A stretch of DNA of 64,000 nt from Lucifuga dentata (lineage: Eukaryota > Chordata > Actinopteri > Ophidiiformes > Bythitidae), in contig VXCM01002788.1 in assembly GCA_014773175.1 (NCBI GenBank), positions 1 through 64,000 on the forward strand, written 5' to 3'. The notes below the pieces were generated by a model that saw nothing but the letters and a program-made list of their open reading frames with translations, searched no databases and was not told the DNA's origin. This document shows positions 37,414 to 49,400 of this stretch, piece by piece. Positions within the stretch are counted from its first letter, which is position 1. Every line of letters starts with the position of its first letter. The position numbers and the translations under genes are program-made.

Positions 37414-40400
37414 TTTTNTTTTTTTTTTTTTTTTTTTTTTTTTTCCAATTGCTGGATATGTTTAACTTCGAGTCAGAGTTTTTTCACAGAAAGCAAAACT
37501 AGTTGTCGTCATCAATGTCATCAATGGAAACAACATTTTTAGGAAGAAAAGTCTGGAACTTAAAACTGAGCCCTGTGGGATGCCTCAGTTGATGTTTTCT
37601 CAGGTATATGAACTGCCAAGTTCAACTGCCACTTTTAGACTTAAATTTCAAACTAAATTAGGAATTATTTTTCCCAGAACTATCTAGAGTAGGAACTACA
37701 TAATACCTTTGTCAAGGTTCTTGCTCGCATACACATCTCTTTAAAAGTACTGTGAAGATTATGATAATTAGAAATTGGAGTGTAAACAATAACAGCAGCA
37801 ATGGAGAAAATCAAGAGTTGTTTTCTTTGTTCTGTTTTGTTATTTTTCTTTAATATATTTTCTTTTCTTTTATTTTTATTTATTTATTTTTTATTTTTTG
37901 TAGTCTCAACCAAAAGACCACAATGGAATATTTATTCTTAATAAAAATAAAAATAAAATATTTATTATTTTTGAAAGTTTATGAAATGTAAGTACTGTCC
38001 AACAGCACAGAAATAATCGACAAGATGGATTTCGGGCATGGGCTTACTCAACCAGATTCTACTACCAGGTTCAGTTTAAGAGGGCTATTATCTCAGCATA
38101 CACGCCCATATTGGAGATCATGGACAAGTTGATTTTAATAGCATACTGGAATGAACTGAAACCACTGACAGTCTGGAAGGTAGGAAAAACAATTCTAATA
38201 TTTACCACTCCAGTAGTATGTTTTGGAAAATGGTTGTCAGTAATATAATATGTATATGGGTTGCATATATTGGGCTTAAACATGCAAAATCACCAGTATC
38301 ATCCTTTACAAACTGTCCCATTGTGTTCATAGAAAAACAGTCTGTCGGTCTTATTTCTGGATAGGAATTCATCCTTGATATAGTACTGACCCCAGAGATT
38401 CTTGTGTCCACATCTCACTTCCATTTTGAATATAATTAAGTATTTAGTGGCCTGACTGTCAATTGGCAATATTCAGATGCAGTCAGGACAAGAATAAATG
38501 AGCAAGAGAAAAAATAAATTCTGCTGAAGATGCTCTGAAGCCTCCACCAACGTGACTGAACTACAAAAGCTATATCCGATGTCACCATCTTCAGTCTTAG
38601 GCTATGTTATGATTCCGCTGGCTTGACTGACAATGTACATCTTCTACTACTATCTATCCTAGTCACCCTAGTTGCTACACTGCTGTGCACATTGAGTGAA
38701 AACAGGCTGTTTTACTGTCTTTTTGAGAACGCCTCTCAAAAAGCGTGCACTGTTTCAGATGTCCGGCTGTGTCAGGCCTGAGCTGGTAACGTCCACTGAC
38801 TATTAAACACTCACTAATCTCATACTTTGTGGGTGTGTCGAATCAGGTGTTACATTTTAACATAAACATACTACAAAAGTAAAGGGCTAATCCAAAACGA
38901 AGCTTTTAATGCAGTTCAGGACCGATGGTTTTGGCTTGCTAGATGCATTTCTTTTAGTACAAACTTCACATTTTGTAACTTGACAATGTTCAACATATAA
39001 AGGATGAGGAAAATAAGAAAAACCATGTCACCTTTTAAATATTAAATAAAAGCAAGAAATACAAAAAAAATTAATTAAATGAGAAATGTGGTTTAGCACA
39101 GTGAATACTGCTTTAATTTGCGTGTATACAGTAGAAGCTTGTGCATTCTGAACACTTCCATTTGCTTATTGCCTGCCTATAACACAACAACAGACTCAGT
39201 GATGAGAAATGAATGAGGGTAAAGTTCAGGTCAATTCCATGTGAGCTCTGCTTTGTCAAATCACTTTCCAAACATTCCCTAGGGCAGGTATAGCTGAGAA
39301 AAAACAACACCCGAGTGAAATTGACATTGATCAGCTGATTGATTTTTGCGATTCTTTTTTTTTTTTTTTTTNTTTTTTTTTTTTTTTTGTAGCCCAGACT
39401 TTTAAACTTTAAATTTAAGGCATGTGTAAGATTGTCGTGTGCCTTTTAAACATCTAACCCACACAAAAGCTATAGATTTAAGCTGAGCCGCGACAGGTCA
39501 AAATGAGAAATTTTGCCCTTTTCGGAAAGATAAAAGCAGGATGGAGGGCACGGCAGGGTTGTTGGAGAACAAGAAAACAGCCCTTAGCTTATTATGATTT
39601 CCAACACAGAAGCTTCAAATCCAACAACATTCATCCTAAATGTCAGATAGCAGTAATGTTATTTATCATGTTGCAGAATTAATTTAATGCAACAAAGCAT
39701 AAGGAAGCGAGAGAGAAAAGTCAGGGAGTGCTTGTGCTGAACGCCATGTCCAGCACATGCATGAACAATGTGCTGGGAATACAATCATCAGCGGGCCAGT
39801 ACAACAGCAGGGACAATTCTAGAAATGAATGCTAAGTTAATGACAAAAGGCAAGAGTGAACTCTGTAAAACTAATTAACGTCTGTGCAACGACAGACTGA
39901 TTTTGTCAGGAATACAAGCTGGAGCCATTCAGTGTTGTGATAAGGGCGGGCGTCCTGTGAATGCAGCATTTTGTTCCCTTCACTGGATTCTATAAAAGGG
40001 TAGGTGTCATCCCTCCTCAGAGCACATCTCACACCTACACAGGTCACTTTGTCCTTTTCAGAGATCGCTGGCTATACCCACAGGCCCTCGACTGAATAAT
40101 CAACAACTAATAAAATATAATGAAATAAAATGAAATAAAATAAAATGGCCTGTTGAACTGGATCTCAGTTCTGAGTTTGTTTCCTGCTACATTTGACTCC
40201 TCAGGTTTAAATTCTACATGTTGATTATGGCTTCCACACCTAATAACAGCCTGGACTGAAAGACTCTAGTCACCTAGGTGAGAATAACTCATATAAACTG
40301 AATGATTGAACATATAAATTGAATGATTGCATGGGGCTGCGTTGATCTTGAAACCCAATTTCAAATAATATATTAAAGGTAATTATGTATAAAAATATTT

Positions 40401-43400
40401 TTTTTTATGGTTACAACATTTCCATGGAAAGTTACAACATAAAATTATTTAATAAATCCAATGTATACTGGCAAGACTGTAGAGACTGAACTGCATCTAA
40501 TTGTCATATATTGCAAGAAATCACTGCAATCTGACTGGCTTTTTTTTTTTTTTTAANTCATATTGAAAAAGTTGAATAAATAATTTTTTTTTTTTTTTAA
40601 AGTTATTTAATAAACATTTAAAAATACATATTTTTATCCAGGCTTTTATTGAAGTTTCCTATTATTTTCCTTATATTCTATTACTTATTCTAGTTTCTTT
40701 TTATTTCTATTATTGTATTTATTCATGTTATCCAATTGGTAGCTATTTTATGTTTTTTTCCCCTGACTTTTATCTATGCATTGTCTTAGTAGTCTTTCTA
40801 CTTACTATTTTTAACTTCGTGTCTCTCTTTTAATGGCTGAGCTTGCTTTTCCCCTCAACCAAAAGCACTTTGAGTTTCAGTTAATGTAGGAAAAGCACTA
40901 AACAAATAAAATTTAATCAATTAATAGTGGATACAGAATGTTACATTGCTGTATTTTTTTTAATTAAATGCATACTTTTTTGCCACTCTGTATGCACATC
41001 GCACCCATATTTGGAAAACCCACAACACTCTGTAAATGGTGCTGCCCATTCGCGTACTCCAAAATGTTTTCCACATCATGTTATTATTACAATTATTAAA
41101 CATTAACCCATAAATTATTGGGACATCCTCCAAGCGTAGGTTAATGTTTAAACCGCAATTATACAGCAACATCTGTTATTCTACAGAATTTTCTAGAGTG
41201 CAACCTTAAATTGAACAAGGTAGAATCAAGGTGACCAGGAGCTTAAGAGGGATAATCAAACTATAGAAATCGATGAGGCTGATTGAGCTCTTCAAGGTAA
41301 AAGTCTACACAGGGACCTGCAAGAATTACATAGTTAGTATGTTAGTTATAGCAGTCATTTGTTTGAATGAATATGCATATTTGTTACATGGCTCTATCAC
41401 TGTCCTACATGCTTCCATGCAGATCTACTGACTGGTAATTGTCTGATTACGGTGAAATGTGTGTGTGTGTGAGTGTGTGTGAGGTGGGGGGGGGGTNGGG
41501 GGGGGGGTTAGCATCCATGTGCACAGTGCATTACACACATGCACGTGTTTTTGTAAAGCATGTAAAGCATTTCTGTGCTGCAGTCCTGTGAAATGTCAAA
41601 GTCCTTCCTTGTCATCCTTCACAGGTTGCTTCAAAGAGGTCAGGCCTCTTTTAACTCTGTGCCATTTACAGCTGTTGTCTTTTCATCCCTTTGTCCCCAC
41701 TCAGGATCAAGTCATACCTATCCTGAAGTCAAATAATTAAAATGGAACTTTTTCCCACTGAGGTTTCACACTGGAAGGTGCTTTGATACCTGCAGAGCAC
41801 TGAATTGCAAGAATCAAATGTAGACAACTTTGAGGGTAATCTCTAAGAAGCCACAGGTGATTCTTGTGCATATTGCCTATTCATGATATCAAAGTTTGCA
41901 CACAGGCAATGACGATTTGCACGGTAACAAATTCTCAAGTCTGGTGCTATGAGTTCCTGGGAATAACCAGTACATCCTATGATGGAAATACACAAGACTG
42001 AAAGGTTCTGGGTGACAACTAAAAATTACAATGAATAAATGATTTGAATAAAAACGACTTGATGTTGCACAACAGTTTCACAGACAGTTAAGTAACTTGC
42101 CAAGTGCACAGATGATAGTTAGCTGACATGAAACACCAGAAATGAACAGAAAATTTACTGTTGAAATGACTCTTGAACCACCTTATTGCACTTGAATATT
42201 CTGCTCAGTGTAAACAGATCAAGCTTGTAACATAAAATCACATAATACTAATAAATAAAAGTTAATATGAATTGATCAATCATTTGCAAACAAAATCTGC
42301 CTTTCTCATATAAAAAAAAGCGGCAATAAGATTAATGATCGATTGATTTACCTCTTTAACTACTTCTTTATTTGGAATGTCAAAACTTTTCAATCGGTTG
42401 AAAGGTTTTAATTTAAATTTTTATTTTCGTCTGGCAGCTGGAGGGCAGTGACAAATAGATGACAGGAATGCCAAGAGGAGACTGGAAAAGTGAGCAGACT
42501 TTTAATGACGTGAGCCCATCTGCCTGCATTAATTTTTATTGACTTTTAATTCTTTGGCTAGGCATGATTCTGTAGCACGCTAGCTATTATTTATGTTTAT
42601 TTTCACATATCAATTAGAGGATATAAAATTCAGCCTCTATGATTATCAATGTCATCGCCAAAGGAGAAATGAACGGTGGGAGCTTTATTGGTAGACTGCA
42701 GGTCATTAAAGTTGGATGTGGACCAAGTTAAACTTAAAGCTAAAGCTTCCTGCTATTGAGAATTGTACTGCATGTATCAGAATAGAAGATTCAATCTGAA
42801 GAGATGGAAATGATGATGGCTGCTTTTACAGAAACCGGAAACCATCACAAGTAGTTTTGGTTTAGGCCAGTGAAGTGCATTTGCATATATTTACTCTTTT
42901 CCTCTATTTCCTCCCTAATCTACCTTACCCCCTATTTTCATTTCTACTGCAAATCATTTCATCTTTCATCCTTTTTCATCTCCATCTTTTCTTGACCCCA
43001 TCTTTCATACCAACACAAAATGTAGATCTATCACTCAATCTCCTTTTGCTCGAGTCGACAGCATCTCTGGTAGCGTATCACTTTACCTATGATCCACTTT
43101 GAAACCTAAATACAAAATTTATCTGAATTATTATTATCTAAACTTTTTCGCAAACTCCTCTTTTCTTCATGAACGTGCATAATTCATCAAACCCAAATAC
43201 TCATCTTAATATTCTTGAATTTACAAATGGCTTAACACCTCCAATTTTGCTACTGCTTGGAGCATAACAAAAGATAATAAATCTTCTGAGTAGGAAAAAA
43301 CGTAACTCCAATAAATCCTGATGTGCACAAAGCCAGAAGGAGAGTGTTCCAACACTGAGAACGATAAATCATCTATATCCTGGAATTTATGCTTCCCATC

Positions 43401-46400
43401 CCACCACAACAATCCAAAACAGGGTGATACAAACTAGACGTTATCCAGATTTGTAGAGATGAAGACTGACTTTTTAAATATGGTAGATATGATATGATCA
43501 AGCCGCTTTGAGAATATTTGTCTGTAGTTTGGGATATCCAGCAAATATACTGATCAGTATCATTTGATTTGGTTGATCGACATTTTTTTAGAAGTACTGG
43601 AAACACCATTGTTAAAGGGTTAGGGTTTCCAAATGCTGTGAAATACTGTGATCACTTCATTAAGAATAGAATTAGAATACAATAAAACTGAACCATGCCA
43701 CAGTCAGGTGTCTCATGTGTTGCAGACTTACTTCTCTCCTTCGTGAGGCCCAGCAGGTCTGTTTGATCTTCCACACGACCGCAGCCACCAGGAGCAGCGA
43801 CAGAAAGCAGCTGGCAAAAAAAAAAGAGAGGAAATAATATCAGGTGAGCAGACTTTAGGTAATAACTGCTGTGACAAGAATATTTTTATATGGAATTTTG
43901 TGGTGTATTTTCCCTGCAACTGTAGAAGACAATCATGCCCAGAGTTTCATGTTACCATAATGAATCTGTATCTTCATATTCTGCACCAGCTACATTTCTC
44001 TAGTTCTGCTTCCACATCCTCTACTCAGTGAAATGTCTCATAATTCATAGAAAAAAGAACCACATCTTCATTTACAGGTTATTTGCACTTATTAGCAGAC
44101 TTTAATTTAAACAGTAGTGCATTAGAGTTAATTCTATAATATGGAGTTATATTCTTAAATACAGCCTTCTTTAAATCTTCTTTAAACTTTTACCACATTT
44201 CATTGAAAGCAACTTTCAATCAATATAATACAAAAAATACAGCTTCTCAAATATAGATAAAAGAGGACATGTTAGGGTATAATTCTAAAACCTTCATAAA
44301 GCTTTCATTTGCAAAATACAAGAATCCACTTCTACTCTCACTTGCTGCAGCACCGCTGTGCACACTGAGTGAAACTGGCCGTTTCACTTACTGTCTCTTT
44401 AAAGGCCTCTCCCAAAAAAATGTGGGTAAATTCAAACAGCTTTCATTTTGATGTAAACATGGTATGAAAGTAAAGGACTTTTCAAAAACAAAGTTTTAAG
44501 GGAAGTTCAGAACCCATAAAGTTGCTTTAAGGGATGCTTTTCCACAGGGGTGAGCCATGCAATGTCGATAACACACACTCACAACTTTGCTACACTATAA
44601 AAATTAGGAATATAACATGAAACAATTTAATATGTTCCTTTTAAAGCAGCAGGGTACCAGGGGAAAAAAACACGTTGAGTGCCAAAAACCTGCATCTGAG
44701 CAGATATGTGCAGTAAACATCTCATCTGAATAATATCATCATTAGTAAACATCTCATGAAATTAATTTTCAAGGTGTACACAAAAAGCTGGGAGCACTTT
44801 CTTTTTATGATTTTAAAGTATTTGCACCATCTTAGACACTTCTGAAGATATCTTGGGAGGGTAGGGCTTGAATGAGATTATCATGTGGCATAAGTGACAG
44901 AAAGTAATCCCAGACAGATGTTTGGCTTTCATTATCTGTGTTTCTGACAGTAAACAAGCTTAAATCCCTTTGCTGGTCCATTTAATAAAAGAAGTTCTGC
45001 AATTGTTTAAATTCTCTCTACCTAAAGTAAGAAAGAATGCAGCACAAAATCTTCACATGAATACACTGTAGTTTTTTGAAAGCAGGTATGAATATGGAAT
45101 AAGGTCAATAGATATACTACCTGGGTATACCCACTATTGCACATTCACATTAAAAACACACTTGTAATATGGTTCAGTTGGATATCAAATGAGGATTCAG
45201 TGAAAACTTCCCCAACTATAACTACTGCACACATTTCTGTTTCACTATATACAAATAGTGGGAAGGATCACATGAAATAATATCAATGACAAATATAATG
45301 GAGAACATACCTTCCATACCTTTCATATAAGGAGGGCCAGAAACGCTGTGAGGTTACATGATGTTTTTATCATCAGCCTGATTATGTTTCCTGCAGTCTG
45401 ACTCCCCCCCANCCCTTTTTTTTTGAGTTTATGGGTCAGTTAAGAAGGCAGACAAACTTTTTTTTCTTAAAAATCCAATTTAGACTATTAAAATTAGATG
45501 CACACACCTAGATCAGACAAGAAAATAAAAGAACTGATTAAATGTCATTTCCCAGTGCAAGCAGGAAGATGTACAGAGTTCAAACTAAAGTTTTATGTAA
45601 TAAGTAGAAACCTGGAAAGTTATGTTCACTTGCTATTTTGAAAGGATCAAATACTGAACTTTTTTTTTCTGTGATTGTGCTGTGACCTTACTGAAAAACA
45701 TTTCCTGTGCAAATGATGCAAGTAGCTGTCAGGGCCATTTAAAATAACATAAGCTCCCTCCATCTCGGCTTTACTTCCAAAAATTCCTGAATTTGATTCC
45801 ACATATGTAATTTGATAGGAAGGAGGCAGGTGACAAGCGATTGTGTAACAGCTTTTTGGGAAAGGTTATTGTGGACTGAAAAGTGATGGGCATTTGCTTT
45901 GGGCAAAAACTGTCTTCTATTCGCACCCTGACAGCTACATAGATAACAGGTGAGTCCATCGGCTTACATTGGACAACACACACTTAACTAAAATGCACAC
46001 ACGCACACACAACAGCACAGACTGACATGCCTACGCACTGTGTCACAGTGACTTATAAGCAACTCGGTTACATTTACTGCACAGTCGAATCTGAACACCA
46101 ACACATTTACATTCACGCTCCCTAGCTTACTGTATATAAGTGCCTATTATTATTATTATTATTATTATTATTACTCAGTGACACTGACTTAATCATAAGA
46201 CCAAAAAAAGGATCCAATAGTAATTTGTTCATGTGTCTCTAACAATTCGGTTTAGTCTTTTAGCTCAGCAAGAGTAGCACACTGAACAGAAAATAATAGG
46301 AATTAAACTGATACAAACGTTTTACTTTAAATTGTAAAATATTTCATTCATATACCCTTTTTCTTATCAGACAATATTTAAATATAACAGAAACTGAAGA

Positions 46401-49400
46401 TACAGCTCCTAGCCCATGACAAGTTAAATTTAATTCATTAAAGAAAAAAAAAAAAAAATCATGTTAACTCCATAGCATCACACCTGAATAGATTCCGTGA
46501 TAACTGCTTCATGTATACAAATCAGTTGAGATCAACTTAATTCAGCTTCCAGGCTTTAGAAGCTTTCAAAAATACTAGCATTTTACTTCAAGGACATATT
46601 TTGATTTGGGTGTAATTTTGAGGCATTGACCATTTTAGTGGGCAGTAAATAACAGCTTTCCACTGAAAAATGGTTAATTGGCCCTCTTATCTTGATTGCC
46701 AATACATATGTAGTTAAGATGGCACTTATAGAACAATGTGCACCTACTTTAACCGTAACTTTAACAACAAATTATTATTTTTTGGCAATTGCAGGCAATT
46801 ACAAGAGCAAAAAAAAAAAAGAAAAGGAAATCACTGCCTTGCAGACACAAGAAGCAATGTGTTAACCAGTCCAAGAGACTGAAGTAACTCTTTGTGAGTT
46901 GGGGCAGTGAAGTCTGAACACTTTCAACAGCTAAAGCAAATGATGCAAGGTGTGTATTTTTATTCATACAAACATTTTATTCTCTTACCTGAAAAATGTC
47001 ACAAAGAACTGGACGAGATCCATGATGCTGTTGTGTTGGGAGAAGGCGATCTGTATGAGAAAAAGGGAAAAGGAATGAAGGATCCCTTACAATCAGACAA
47101 ATAACAGGACATTAGCAGTAAAAACTACCAGATATAATCGAGCATAAGCCAATCTCGTGTATAAACCAACCTCCTGATTTTGACCTGCAAATTTAGATTT
47201 TTAAAGAAACCCGTATATAAACTGACCCCCTGATGTTGTTCCATCAATTTATTTGTTGTAGTGTCACTGGAACAACTGCAGTTTGATAAATCTCTGATTA
47301 TGTTTTTCTGGGATGAAATAACCAGCCTGTATAGCCAGCTTTGTCATGGAACCCTGTTGAAGACACAGACGTCACCTTCCCCCTCCACAGACACCTAATT
47401 GCTCTTCCCAAACAGACACAATATACATCCTGCCCCCATCCTTCCTGCAGTCCACACACACATCAAGAACCATGCTCAGATAACATACACCTTAAGCACA
47501 TGAATAAGCCCTCAGGAAGACCTCAAGATCCCATGCTGTGATCTTCTCCCTGTTTAGTTGTAAAGCCTGCAGGACAGATACTGTAAAGACAATGAACAGA
47601 ACTTTAAATTCCTCTGACCTGATCAAATCCAACGTAAGATCTTGGCTTTACCGATGTAAAGTGATGCAGGCTAACTACTTTTTCCATTTCCTTGATTTCC
47701 TTACTACTAACATCTCCGTGAAGTAAAGCTAGACTCAGTTAACATTAGAATAGGTTAGGATTTTATTTTGAAAATTCACCAATTTTCCGTTGTCAAGCCA
47801 GGCTTTTCATATCTCAAATAATACCTACCTCATTCGTGTATTATTCCATTTCTCATGTGTAAATAAATGTTAACCTGTGAAATATCACTTTGTTTGCCTG
47901 TTTCAGTTCGGAGAAGGTATCACTGAATGAGAACAAATTCTTCCTTTAAGATATGAGACTGAGTATTAACTCAAGACTTGAGGCTTAATATTGATTAAAG
48001 GATCAAAAATGTTGAGTTTAAATAACTCTTTTTCCACATAATGTGGATGGTGCCCCAATTTAAATAAAATTAATATTTCTTTATTGAAATTATGATCTTA
48101 ACATTGCAACTTTGATTAACTTAATTATTGAGCATATACTGATATGCTACATTGTTTAGCAAATTACCTGTTTTTCTGGATACTGTCATAGTATTCTTAT
48201 GATTTTCTGAAAATAATCCACTTACCAGTACCGGTAAGCAGCTGATTACAGTAACTGACATTAGCTGAACATGAACTTTTCCAGACTCCTCTTCCTTGTC
48301 TGAATCACCAAACAGTTCATTCCAGTGCTGCTCTGTGTAATAACTGAGGTTATGCATATAATCAATGGAGGGAAACGAGGTATAACACATTGTATGATGA
48401 TTACCTCCTCGCGAGACCTACATGAAGGACCTCTCAACATACCTGTTAAGGCCAACAGGACTGCAGCAGTCAGAGAAGTCCTGCCTTCCTTCCCAGGCTA
48501 TAATAGCCACTGTGCAGCCTCATTCTACAATCTAGCCTGCACTGAACCGAGCTTAGTTGGCAGCGAGGGGCCGCGCTGTGTTGTACCTTGTTTCTCTCCC
48601 TCAAGGAAAATTGGTTATATGCATAACCTCCAGTTTCCTTTTGGTCGGTACACTCGGTACAATACATTAGTATGGGGATATAGAACATGCACTGAGACTA
48701 TTCAATATAATAATATAATATAATAATAGTATATACTATATAATAATAATATAATATATAATATATAATAGCCCCTCTGCTATTCAAGCATATGGGACGA
48801 CATTGGTGATTGTCATATTCTTTAACCAATCAGATTTCGAGTTTGCCATGCTGGGCGTATTCTTTTACACTTCAGGGCCTTCTAGCTGGCCTTGGCCTAC
48901 GTCATCGGAGTACAGCATTACGCTACACAGCTACAGCCTGCCAGAAATTCATTCGAAGAAGAAGAGAGCCGGTTAGCTTAGCCAATTCAAGTAAACCTAG
49001 CTAGCACGTAACAAAGCATTAATGTTTATTTAAACTTTCTTTCTTGATGTTTAGATTTTTAGATGTAGTGCTTTAGATTTTTTGTTTAGATTTTTAATTC
49101 GTCCTGTTGTTTTTTTAGTGCACAATGTCTGAAGGAGGAGAAGAAATGGATTTACAAAGCTTTTTTTCACATTTTGGAACTGAAACGCACCGATAATGTA
49201 CAACGTGTCATTAAACTCTTTATAAAGAAAGAAAGGAGGATGGACTTTGTCTTCAGATGATGAGCAGCTTTGGCAAGTTTGATGGATTTTTATGTGGCTG
49301 GAATCTGTGGGGAAGCCTGTTGAATCCTGATTGTGTAATTTGTGTTTTACGGCATTTTAGCTTATTTTCTGGTCGTATGAGTAAATGTGATGGTTGTTGT

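Larger units (their letters stand above)
35148..43731 (-). other. atrnl1: atrnl1 intron (8.6 kb)
   Basis: No exon recognised. It contains a TTAA-family fragment (38122-38305), one copy of a separate repeat (38670-38930), a GT/TA microsatellite followed by poly-T with N (37371-37445), and N-broken homopolymers at 39372, 40557 and 41497. The stretch 42440-42760 is unusually balanced in composition with several TAATT cores, and is a possible conserved non-coding element. Confidence 0.55.
43811..46988 (-). other. atrnl1: atrnl1 intron within the membrane helix
   Basis: A 3.2-kb intron without recognised exons. It carries dispersed repeat family B (44335-44530), a C-run with N at 45412 and an ATT microsatellite (46145-46173). 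Confidence 0.6.

Noticed and set aside
48325..48723. 132-codon open reading frame on the + strand
   Set aside because: It spans a MITE including both inverted ends and has no recognisable domain.
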